A DNA stretch of 64,000 nucleotides, taken from the NCBI RefSeq assembly GCF_014651535.1, contig NZ_BMXB01000013.1, forward strand, positions 1 to 64,000, in the 5' to 3' direction. Origin of the DNA: Salinimicrobium marinum (GTDB lineage: Bacteria; Bacteroidota; Bacteroidia; Flavobacteriales; Flavobacteriaceae). The notes beneath the pieces were generated by a model. It ran no database searches. It was not told the origin of the DNA and worked only from the letters and a program-made list of their open reading frames with translations. Position numbers and translations under genes: made by a program. Below are positions 7,545-14,760 of the stretch, piece after piece. Positions within the stretch are counted from its first letter, which is position 1; each line of letters opens with the position of its first letter.

Positions 7545-8669
7545 TTATTTAACTGCACTACAGCCGGCCATAGTGGTTATTTTAATAGCTTCGGTAGGAG
7601 GCAGGCTTTTATTTCTTCTCACGGTTTCCTGCACTACATTCTGCGCAAGTTTTTCAAAAGATTGAGATAAAGGTGTTCCTTCCTGCAGGGCAGCCGGGCG
7701 ACCAATGTCTCCTGCTTCCCTTATGCTTTGCACCAGTGGAATTTCTCCCAGAAACGGCACCTGTAAGTCTTCAGAAAGTCTTTTAGCACCCTCTCTTCCG
7801 AAGATATAGTACTTATTATCAGGAAGTTCCTCGGGCGTAAAGTACGCCATATTTTCAACTATTCCCAATACCGGAACGTTGATGCTTTCCTGCTGAAACA
7901 TCGCAACTCCTTTTTTAGCATCTGCAAGTGCCACATTTTGTGGAGTACTTACAATCACTGCACCTGTTACAGGCAGGGACTGCATTATGGAAAGATGAAT
8001 ATCCCCTGTTCCTGGAGGTAAATCAACCAACATAAAATCAAGCTCGCCCCAGGCGGCATCAAAAATCATTTGATTAAGTGCTTTTGAAGCCATTGGCCCT
8101 CTCCAGATCACTGCCTGATTTGGTTTTGTGAAAAATCCTATCGAAAGAATCTTTACCCCATAATTTTCTACAGGTTTCATTTTAGACTTTCCATCTACAT
8201 TGACAGATAGTGGTCTTTCTGCCTCGACGTCAAACATCATAGGAGTAGAAGGTCCGTAAATATCGGCATCAAGTAAACCTACCTTAAAGCCCATTTTAGC
8301 CAAAGTAACAGCAAGATTTGCCGTAACTGTAGATTTTCCAACTCCACCCTTTCCGGAAGCAACAGCAATAACGTTTTTGATTCCGGGAATTTGTTTTCCT
8401 TTAATTTCGGGTTTATCTGCAGCTTCTACCTTAATATTAACCTTCACCTTGGCTTTCTCATAGACGTGTTCATGAATGGCTTTCAAAACATCCACTTCTG
8501 CCCGCTTCTTGATATGAAGGGCGGGAGTGGACAATAAAAGGTCCACCACTACTTCGTCTCCAAAGGTCATGATATTTTGTACTACGCCGCTTTCAACCAT
8601 ATTCTTTCCTTCTCCTGCAACAGAGATGGTTTCCAGGGCTTTTAATATTTCTTTCTTATCTAGTTTCAT
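7545..8669 (-). CDS. Mrp/ApbC/NBP35-family Fe-S cluster carrier ATPase
   Basis: Residues 1-80 are a DUF59/MIP18 domain, and from about 95 a P-loop ATPase of the Mrp/NBP35 group (deviant Walker A GKGGVGKS at 106-113, DADIYGPS shortly after). These ATPases bind and transfer iron-sulfur clusters. I use the ATG at 8669 because MKLDKKEILKALETI is the family N-terminus; an ATG at 8711 adds 14 residues with no family match. The CxxC pair seen in many Mrp proteins is not evident near the C-terminus (it ends AGCSAVK). The NifU gene follows within four bases. Confidence 0.92.
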   Translation of the reverse strand: MKLDKKEILKALETISVAGEGKNMVESGVVQNIMTFGDEVVVDLLLSTPALHIKKRAEVDVLKAIHEHVYEKAKVKVNIKVEAADKPEIKGKQIPGIKNVIAVASGKGGVGKSTVTANLAVTLAKMGFKVGLLDADIYGPSTPMMFDVEAERPLSVNVDGKSKMKPVENYGVKILSIGFFTKPNQAVIWRGPMASKALNQMIFDAAWGELDFMLVDLPPGTGDIHLSIMQSLPVTGAVIVSTPQNVALADAKKGVAMFQQESINVPVLGIVENMAYFTPEELPDNKYYIFGREGAKRLSEDLQVPFLGEIPLVQSIREAGDIGRPAALQEGTPLSQSFEKLAQNVVQETVRRNKSLPPTEAIKITTMAGCSAVK

Positions 8670-8792
8670 GCTGTGTATTTTCCTGATCAGGGGAATCTTA
8701 TGTAGATTCATTCTAAATGCAAATATAAGTCGAAAAGCTAAGATAAAGAAGCCATTAAAGCATTTTGATTTGGTATGGGAAATAAAGAAATT

Positions 8793-9128
8793 CTATCGCT
8801 TCAATTCCGCGGAAGGATCCCAGAAAAGTGCTTTAAAATCTACCACTTTATCTTCTTTCACCTCAATACCCTCTTCTTCTAGAAGCTGTTGCATCACGTA
8901 GGTCCCCGGGAAGTGATGTTTCCCGGAAAGTAATCCGTTTCGATTCACCACGCGATGGGCCGGGACATCTTCCATTTTTGATGCTGCATTCATAGCCCAG
9001 CCAACCATTCGGGCGCTTTTGGCTGCCCCCAGATATCTTGCAATGGCTCCATAACTGGTAACCCTTCCGGAAGGAATATGCATTACTACTTCATAAACTT
9101 TTTCAAAAAAGCCGGTTTCTTCTTCCAT
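8793..9128 (-). CDS. Alkyltransferase-like (ATL) DNA repair protein, MGMT family
   Basis: A 111-residue protein of the O6-methylguanine-DNA methyltransferase DNA-binding domain family. The core GRVTSYGAIARYLG (21-34) and helix-turn-helix with Arg40 (the nucleotide-flipping arginine) are present. The active-site PCHRV motif reads PAHRV (56-60), so the acceptor cysteine is Ala57. Proteins of this kind (ATL) cannot accept an alkyl group; they bind O6-alkylguanine and hand the lesion to nucleotide excision repair. The lysE-family gene ends 1 base upstream of it on the same strand, and trmB precedes that, so trmB-lysE-atl may be one transcript. Confidence 0.9.
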   Translation of the reverse strand: MEEETGFFEKVYEVVMHIPSGRVTSYGAIARYLGAAKSARMVGWAMNAASKMEDVPAHRVVNRNGLLSGKHHFPGTYVMQQLLEEEGIEVKEDKVVDFKALFWDPSAELKR

Positions 9129-9129
9129 C

Positions 9130-9750
9130 TCAATAAAAAATCCTGAAGAGGGTAATGATCACTAGGATCAGCATCAAAATAGCCATAAAGTAATTGGAGT
9201 ATTTTGAAAAGAAAACTGCTTTTTCCTCTATCCTGATGAAAAAGATCACGTAAAAATAGAGCGTGGAAAATGTTCCCAGTGACGCTGCCAGGATAAAAAT
9301 AAGAATCTGAAAAATATGATAATCTACATTTCCACCAACATTAAGTGCAGCTCCAATAGCACAGAAGTACGGAATGGGAAAAATGTTTAAAGCAGCAACT
9401 GCCATTCCTTTTAGGATACTTTTTGCTCCGGTAGTATCAGAAACTTCCACTTGCTTTCTTTTTCGCTGGGCCATGACAAAAAAGTACACCATCATTAAGA
9501 TAAAAATAACAAGTCCGGTTCTTAAAAGTATGTTCTGTACAAAAGGATTATTGAAAATGTATTTGGCGAGCAGAATAGCAATAAGCGCCTGGAAAAGCAC
9601 TACGATAGAAGCGCCCACGGCAACGAACATTCCGTCCTTTTTACCTCTTTGCACACAGGTTTTGGCCACACTCATATTGACAAGGCCGGGTGGGACCACA
9701 CCAAGAAGGGCAGCGAAGTAAGTGATAAGGAAAAGTTTTGTTTCCTCCAA
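9130..9750 (-). CDS. LysE-family transporter
   Basis: A 206-residue integral membrane protein with about six hydrophobic helices. The N-terminus (FAALLGVVPPGLVNMSVAKT) carries the glycine/proline pattern of the LysE/RhtB amino-acid exporter family. The substrate cannot be told from the sequence; family members export amino acids or related small molecules. It sits between trmB (7 bases upstream) and the ATL gene (1 base downstream), which indicates an operon, though the three products have no evident common pathway. Confidence 0.85.
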   Translation of the reverse strand: MEETKLFLITYFAALLGVVPPGLVNMSVAKTCVQRGKKDGMFVAVGASIVVLFQALIAILLAKYIFNNPFVQNILLRTGLVIFILMMVYFFVMAQRKRKQVEVSDTTGAKSILKGMAVAALNIFPIPYFCAIGAALNVGGNVDYHIFQILIFILAASLGTFSTLYFYVIFFIRIEEKAVFFSKYSNYFMAILMLILVIITLFRIFY

Positions 9751-9757
9751 GAGCCTG

Positions 9758-10429
9758 TTATTTTATCCGGAATCTCACAAAAGTGATCCGTTTTCCCTGC
9801 TCAAGATACTGTTTTTCGTAAAAAGTCTGAATTTCTACTACTTCTTTTGGAGAATACTCATTTTTATAGACGTCATGATTGGCATGCAGGACTTCATGTC
9901 CTTCCCCGTGAAGTAAACCAAGCGTGTAACCGTGCATAAATTCACTATCGGTTTTTAGGTTCACCAATCCGTTGGATTTTAGAACCTTTTTATACTTCTG
10001 AAGAAATTCTGAATTGGTAAGTCGGTGCTTCGTCCTTTTATATTTTATCTGAGGATCGGGAAAAGTGATCCAGATCTCATCCACTTCATTTTCGACAAAG
10101 AGTTCATCGATCAATTCAATTTGACTCCTTATAAAAGCTACATTGGGAAGTTCTTCTTCGAGAGCCGTTTTGGCACCTCTCCAAAATCTTGCTCCTTTTA
10201 TATCTATTCCAATAAAATTCTTTTCAGGAAATGCCTGTGCCAGGCCAACGCTATATTCACCTTTTCCACACCCAAGTTCCAGAACTATGGGATTTTCATT
10301 TCCGAAGAACTTTTTCCAGTTTCCCTTGTGTTGAAAATTATTCTCCACCACTTCCTCCCGGGTAGGTTGCACCACATTTGAAAAAGTTTCGTTCTCTTTA
10401 AACCTCTTTAATTTATTTTTACTTCCCAC
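9758..10429 (-). CDS. trmB: tRNA (guanine-46-N7)-methyltransferase
   Basis: A 223-residue SAM-dependent methyltransferase forming m7G46 in the variable loop of tRNAs. SAM motif I is LELGCGKGEYSVGLA, followed by the acidic motif FIGIDIKGARFWRGA and the TrmB signature WITFPDPQIKYKRTKHRL. The protein is soluble and of normal length. It begins a likely operon with the lysE-family and ATL genes. About 200 gene-free bases separate it from the next minus-strand frame. Confidence 0.96.
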   Translation of the reverse strand: MGSKNKLKRFKENETFSNVVQPTREEVVENNFQHKGNWKKFFGNENPIVLELGCGKGEYSVGLAQAFPEKNFIGIDIKGARFWRGAKTALEEELPNVAFIRSQIELIDELFVENEVDEIWITFPDPQIKYKRTKHRLTNSEFLQKYKKVLKSNGLVNLKTDSEFMHGYTLGLLHGEGHEVLHANHDVYKNEYSPKEVVEIQTFYEKQYLEQGKRITFVRFRIK

Positions 10430-10635
10430 GAGAAATCACTGCGTTTAGATAATATTCTGCCCTTAACTATCGCACCGGGGCTTTAGTCAAAGCTTTTTTA
10501 GAACTTCACCTATAGAAAACGGAAAAATTCTGAATGGGCAAAGATACAGAATTAGGTGGAAGTGATCCTCGCCGAAGATCTCTGTATTTCTATGAAAGGA
10601 AAAATACCTTTTCTAAAATTAATGTAAAGCAGGAT

Positions 10636-10830
10636 CTATTTGCGGAAGAGCATTTCAAAAGCGAAAGAGATCACCTCATATTTAAGCTGTAACCAAAGTA
10701 ATAACCCCGCAAAGAGCAGCAAAAAAGTATTTCGAAAAATAGCAGGGGAAACTCTTATGAGCCCATCCCAGGTTATCATATTTTTTGGAACCCTTCCAAT
10801 AGATTTTCCTTCGCTTCTGTAATTCATCAT
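10636..10830 (-). CDS. Small predicted membrane protein (64 aa), unknown
   Basis: A short frame with the N-terminus MMNYRSEGKSIGRVPKNMIT and one clear hydrophobic segment near residues 34-48 (FLLLFAGLLLWLQLK). The upstream part of the longer open frame (to 11004) has biased, Cys/Ser-rich composition and no family resemblance, so I take the ATG pair at 10827-10830 as the start. I do not recognise a family, and the frame could be chance. The convergent glycosyltransferase gene begins at 11079 on the other strand. Confidence 0.35.
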   Translation of the reverse strand: MMNYRSEGKSIGRVPKNMITWDGLIRVSPAIFRNTFLLLFAGLLLWLQLKYEVISFAFEMLFRK

Positions 10831-11065
10831 CAATTCTAATTTATAACCTACCAGAACTGAGGGTTTTCTGTGAAGTTTTCCTGAAGCACAAATGTAGACG
10901 CAAATAAAGCCTGAAGATAGCCGTATTCGCACAAGAGTTGCCGTAAAACATAGGATCTGCAAGCTCTCGGACGAAAGACTCATATCATCTTTAAACAGCA
11001 TCAAATCATTACAATTAGATAATAGTTTATTGAAGCAGAGGAAAAATGCTTTATTTGGAAGCTGC

Positions 11066-11073
11066 TATCTTTG
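11066..11073 (+). promoter_or_regulatory. -7 box TATCTTTG five bases before a start codon
   Basis: Exact TAnnTTTG match. Transcription starting the usual few bases downstream would begin at or next to the ATG at 11079, so the message would be leaderless or nearly so. This also decides the start of the gene: the ATG at 11046 lies upstream of the promoter. Confidence 0.55.
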
Positions 11074-11078
11074 TAAAT

Positions 11079-12140
11079 ATGGAGAAGAAAAAAATCCTGG
11101 TGTGCGTGATGAACTGGGGACTGGGACATGCCACCAGATGCATTCCCATCATCACCGAACTGCAAGTACAGGGATTTACACCATTACTGGCTTCAGACGG
11201 ATCTGCGCTTTCATTGCTTCGGAAAGAATTTCCGGAATTAAAATGCTTTGAACTGCCATCTTACAATATCACCTACACACAAAATCCAAAAATGCTGATG
11301 TGGAAGCTTTTTCTGCAGACTCCGCATATCCTTGAGACCATTAAAGCTGAAAAAAAGATGGTCCGCAGAATTTTAGAAGAGGAAAATATCCACGGAATAA
11401 TTTCCGATAATCGTTTTGGGGCACGTTCAAAAAAAGTGTGCAGCGTATATATAACACATCAGTTAAATGTTCTTTCCGGAAATCTGACTTATTTCAGCAG
11501 TAAAATTCATCAATATTATATCCGGAAATTTGACGAATGCTGGGTGCCTGATTCCCCCGGAAAGAAAAACCTCAGCGGGATCCTTGGCCATTTAAAAAAA
11601 GATCATCTCAGGCTAAAATACATCGGACCCATCAGCAGATTTGAAAAGAAGCCCATTTCTTTAAAATATGATTACCTCGTGCTGCTTTCAGGTCCCGAAC
11701 CCCAGCGAAGCTTACTTCAGGATATTTTATTTAAAGCGTTTAGAAAAACCAGTAAAAAGCTGTTTTTTGTGCGGGGAGTTGTTACCGACGAAGATTTTAC
11801 TTGCCTTAATCCCAATGTGACCATAAAAAATTACCTCTTTGGGAAAGAACTTGAAGAAGTCATTAACAGCAGCAGGATGGTGATCTCCCGTTCTGGTTAT
11901 ACAACCTTACTGGACCTGGCAAAACTTGAAAAAAGGGCATTTTTTATACCAACTCCGGGACAAAATGAACAGGAATATCTTGCGGAAAGATTAGAAAGGC
12001 TGGGGATTGCAGCTTACTGCAACCAGGATGAATTTCACCTCGACCTTTTAAAAGAAGAACCGGAAAAATATTCCGGTTTAGAAAATGTTGGTTTCACTCC
12101 CGATTTCAGATTGCTTTTTACTCTTTTCGAGCGTAAATGA
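11079..12140 (+). CDS. MurG/GT28-like glycosyltransferase family protein
   Basis: A 353-residue cytoplasmic protein with two Rossmann-like halves of the GT-B fold. The N-terminal motif NWGLGHATRCIPII resembles the glycine-rich loop of MurG and related UDP-sugar glycosyltransferases, and the C-terminal VISRSGYTTLLDLAKLEKRAF resembles the donor-binding region. The sugar donor and acceptor cannot be predicted. I start at the ATG at 11079, just after a consensus -7 box. The last 63 bases overlap, tail-to-tail, the 3' end of the histidine kinase gene on the other strand. Confidence 0.8.
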   Translation: MEKKKILVCVMNWGLGHATRCIPIITELQVQGFTPLLASDGSALSLLRKEFPELKCFELPSYNITYTQNPKMLMWKLFLQTPHILETIKAEKKMVRRILEEENIHGIISDNRFGARSKKVCSVYITHQLNVLSGNLTYFSSKIHQYYIRKFDECWVPDSPGKKNLSGILGHLKKDHLRLKYIGPISRFEKKPISLKYDYLVLLSGPEPQRSLLQDILFKAFRKTSKKLFFVRGVVTDEDFTCLNPNVTIKNYLFGKELEEVINSSRMVISRSGYTTLLDLAKLEKRAFFIPTPGQNEQEYLAERLERLGIAAYCNQDEFHLDLLKEEPEKYSGLENVGFTPDFRLLFTLFERK

Positions 12141-13154
12141 AAACTCGCTCCCTACCCCGAAAACACTTTCTACAAAGATTTTTTCATTATGAGCCTCCAG
12201 AATATGTTTCACAATGGATAATCCCAAACCGGAGCCTCCTTCTTTCCTGGATCCACTTTTATCAACCCTGAAGAATCTTTCAAAAAGCCGGGGAATGTGC
12301 TTCTTTTCAATCCCCTCCCCATTATCGGAAACCCTTACAATTATTCTATCCATTTTATAATCGGAAATATTTACTTCTGTAGTACCGTCATTCTTCCCAT
12401 ATTTAATGGAATTTACCACAAGATTTGTCAATACCTGTTGAATTCGTTCAATGTCTCCATGCACCCAGACCGGCTCATAATCTGTATCAAACGTAAGGGT
12501 GATATTCTTTTTGGCTGCTTTCATTTCCAGTAAATCAAAGACTCCCTGAACCACCTCAACCATGTCAAAATTCTGCATTTTTAAATGCAAATCTCCCGTT
12601 TCCAGCTTGGTAATCATATCCAGGTCTTTGACGATGTAAATGAGTCGGTCGACCCCTTTTGCTGCACGATTCAGATATTTTTTTCGCACTGCTTTATCCT
12701 TCATCGCTCCATCCAGCAATGTTTCAATATACCCCTGCACAGTAAACAACGGCGTCTTAAGTTCATGCGATACATTTCCCATGAATTCCTTCCTGTAGGT
12801 TTCCCGTACCTGAAGTGCTTCGATTTCCATCTTTTTACCTTCAGCAAACTTTTCCACTTCCCGGGTAAGTGTAGCCATATCTGAAGTTACCTGCCCCGGG
12901 CGTAATGTAGATGCGTCCAGAAGACGAACATTGTTGTAGATCTTCTGAATGTTTTTATAAATAAAATGTTCGACCCTGTATTGAATAACAAAAAAAGAGA
13001 AGATAAAACAACTAACAGCATAGATCAACAGGAAGTACCACTCAAAAGCGTTGGCTACATATAGAAATAATGCCGAGATCAATGTCAAAAAAACACTAAT
13101 GTAAATAGAAGTTTTTAATGCAAACTTATAAGACCGTTTAAAATTTTTCGCCAT
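12078..13154 (-). CDS. PhoR-like sensor histidine kinase
   Basis: A 358-residue membrane kinase with two closely spaced transmembrane helices (about 16-34 and 40-58) and almost no periplasmic loop, a linker, the dimerisation/phosphoacceptor domain (NVSHELKTPL, phospho-His130) and an ATP-binding domain (N-box NLVVNSIKYG, G1 SDNGEGI, G2 GGSGLGLSIV). The stop of the response regulator gene overlaps its start. This small, PAS-less form is typical of PhoR-like kinases in Bacteroidota; with no own sensor domain it may sense phosphate through a partner. The case for phosphate rests on the Pho-box-like repeats nearby and the neighbouring phosphoesterase genes. Confidence 0.88.
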   Translation of the reverse strand: MAKNFKRSYKFALKTSIYISVFLTLISALFLYVANAFEWYFLLIYAVSCFIFSFFVIQYRVEHFIYKNIQKIYNNVRLLDASTLRPGQVTSDMATLTREVEKFAEGKKMEIEALQVRETYRKEFMGNVSHELKTPLFTVQGYIETLLDGAMKDKAVRKKYLNRAAKGVDRLIYIVKDLDMITKLETGDLHLKMQNFDMVEVVQGVFDLLEMKAAKKNITLTFDTDYEPVWVHGDIERIQQVLTNLVVNSIKYGKNDGTTEVNISDYKMDRIIVRVSDNGEGIEKKHIPRLFERFFRVDKSGSRKEGGSGLGLSIVKHILEAHNEKIFVESVFGVGSEFSFTLEKSKKQSEIGSETNIF

Positions 13155-13837
13155 TAAACTACCAGCTTATACCCCACTCCTTTGACGGTTTGAAAGCTTT
13201 CATCACCAATTTTTTCTCTTAGTTTCCTTATATGCACATCAATGGTCCTTCCACCCACAACCACTTCATTTCCCCATATTTTATCCAGGATTTCTTCCCT
13301 TTTAAATACTCTTCCGGGTTGTGATGCCAGTAGGGAAAGTAATTCAAATTCTTTACGGGGCAACATAAATTCCTTATCATTTTTCAGGATTTTATATTCA
13401 TCTCTGTTGATCACCAAATCCCCTACTTCAATAATATTGGAAGCTCCTTCTTTATCTTTGAAGCGTCGTAATAAAGCTTTGACTTTACTTATTAATACTT
13501 TTGGTTTAATGGGTTTGGTAATGTAATCGTCTGCCCCGGCATCGAAACCGGCCATCTGGGAGTAATCTTCTCCTCGTGCAGTTAAAAATGTAATAACAGA
13601 TTCACTTAGAGCAGGAACTTTCCTGATTTGTTCACAAGCTTCGATCCCATCCATCTCCGGCATCATTACATCAAGAATAATAAGCTGTGGATTATATTTC
13701 TTTGCAAGCTTTACAGCTTCCAATCCATTCTCCCCCGTGATTACGTTATAACCTTCCGCAGAAAGGTTGTAGCCCACAATTTCCAGGATATCCGGTTCGT
13801 CATCTACGAGGAGGATACAAATGTCTTTTTTCTTCAT
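13154..13837 (-). CDS. PhoB-like response regulator (OmpR/PhoB family)
   Basis: Receiver domain (residues 5-120; acidic pocket Asp12-Asp13, phospho-Asp56 in LIILDVMMPEMDG, Lys in ITKPIKPK) followed by an OmpR/PhoB winged-helix domain (LPRKEFELLSLLAS, then GRTIDVHIRKLREKIG, ending VKGVGYKLVV). I start at the ATG at 13837, which gives the family N-terminus; an ATG at 13858 adds seven residues. The kinase gene follows with overlapping stop and start codons. An array of four TAAC-type repeats at 11-bp spacing lies about 80 bp upstream and may mean autoregulation. OmpR-family proteins bind direct repeats of this period, so it probably binds the three similar arrays here. Confidence 0.93.
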   Translation of the reverse strand: MKKKDICILLVDDEPDILEIVGYNLSAEGYNVITGENGLEAVKLAKKYNPQLIILDVMMPEMDGIEACEQIRKVPALSESVITFLTARGEDYSQMAGFDAGADDYITKPIKPKVLISKVKALLRRFKDKEGASNIIEVGDLVINRDEYKILKNDKEFMLPRKEFELLSLLASQPGRVFKREEILDKIWGNEVVVGGRTIDVHIRKLREKIGDESFQTVKGVGYKLVV

Positions 13838-13915
13838 GCCGATTTTAGCTGATTTCAATAAATATAGTGTAAAAGTAAATATAAAATCGAATTATACACG
13901 GCTCTCTAAAATTCG

Positions 13916-13952
13916 TAACCTTAAGCTAACATTACAGTTACATAAGAGTAAC
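13916..13952 (+). promoter_or_regulatory. Pho-box-like array A upstream of the phoB-like gene
   Basis: TAAC at 13916, TAAC at 13927, TTAC at 13938 and TAAC at 13949: four tetranucleotides at exactly 11-bp steps, with CTTAAG after the first. The first 21 bases are identical to array B at 22138. Read on the minus strand it has the form GTTAnnn plus a 4-bp AT-rich spacer, like classic Pho boxes. A minus-strand TATATTTA (13876-13883) lies 32 bp away in the same phase. Its orientation relative to its gene is opposite to that of arrays B and C. Confidence 0.65.
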
Positions 13953-14073
13953 GATTGCAGCTGCAATAATGAAGATAAATTAATAAAGGATAGCGTGGAT
14001 GATAACAGAAGAGGTACATCTACTTCAAAGTACTACAATTCTGAAAAGGTTTTGTAACTACCAGGATGTAAAA

Positions 14074-14322
14074 TCAACCTACTTCAGACTCTCTAAAGGA
14101 ATCTTCACTTTGATATGCCCCCGACTCATTCAATAACTTTGCTACTTTTTCACCAATGATGTAGTGGGAATCTCCAGTTTTATCAATATCTAATTCTATC
14201 CATCCTTTTATATCACACACAATCATGCCCTGGGAATCCCGGATAGTTTGCTTCCCTCCGTCGTACTTAACGGGGAGTTCAATCCTTTCGCGAACCAGGT
14301 GGTTTGCTTCTCTTACTGCCAT
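14074..14322 (-). CDS. Hypothetical protein (82 aa)
   Basis: A short soluble protein with no signal peptide or membrane segment: MAVREANHLVRERIELPVKY, a centre IRDSQGMIVCDIKGWIELDI and an acidic end (SEDSFRESEVG). I do not recognise a family. Composition and the alternating hydrophobic pattern in the centre (beta-strand-like) look genuine. It lies upstream of the phoB-like gene on the same strand, separated by 236 bases containing array A, so the two are probably independently transcribed. A weak half-site (TTACCTTAAA near 14377) precedes it. Confidence 0.6.
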   Translation of the reverse strand: MAVREANHLVRERIELPVKYDGGKQTIRDSQGMIVCDIKGWIELDIDKTGDSHYIIGEKVAKLLNESGAYQSEDSFRESEVG

Positions 14323-14519
14323 GATCGGTTAATTTTCTAATTTCTATAAAAGTAAGATTGATTAGGAGGTTTTGAGTTACCTTAAATTTAAACTTCACTC
14401 CTCTTCTTTACGTCAGGGTTAAAAAGCTTCTATTAAAAGGTAAAATAGCATAGATATTTCTTCATCACAGACACTATGAAATAGCTATTGCCTCCCGGAG
14501 CCCTTATTCCTGCTGGGAT

Positions 14520-14585
14520 TAAACTTAAGTTAATAAAATCTTAAACTAGAATAAAGCCGGTCGTAGCAAGGATTATCTTCTTTTG
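14520..14585 (+). promoter_or_regulatory. Pho-box-like array C with -7 box upstream of the susC operon
   Basis: TAAA at 14520, TAAT at 14531, TAAA at 14542, a degenerate step at 14553 and TAGC at 14564, all in 11-bp phase, with CTTAAG after the first unit. After the last unit a 10-bp gap leads to TTCTTTTG (14578-14585), a variant -7 box. The same 10-bp gap and TTnnTTTG box occur at array B. The gene-free stretch 14323-14760 otherwise contains only a hairpin at 14681-14717. Confidence 0.6.
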
Positions 14586-14680
14586 TATCCGTCATAAAAA
14601 AAGAAGTTGCTTCAGGCAAAAATTAAAAGATAAACTTAAACATGTTCCTATAAGAAGAAACTCTAAAAGTTGAATTAGCC

Positions 14681-14717
14681 AAAAAAGTAGCCCATTCTGT
14701 TGCACCAGAATGGGCTT
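14681..14717 (-). terminator. Hairpin with minus-strand T-run in the susC leader
   Basis: AGCCCATTCTG (14689-14699) pairs perfectly with CAGAATGGGCT (14706-14716). On the minus strand the stem is followed by six T, giving a terminator for antisense transcripts; on the plus strand there is no T-run, so for the susC mRNA it is a 5'-leader hairpin 45 bases before the start codon. Confidence 0.5.
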
Positions 14718-14760
14718 AGCCAAAACCAAGACTACAAAATTAATTTATAGCCAAATTGTA

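Noticed and set aside
14377-14400. Further Pho-box-like half-site (TTACCTTAAATTTAAAC) before the 82-aa gene
   Set aside because: Only two units fit the 11-bp phase and no -7 box lies at the right distance.
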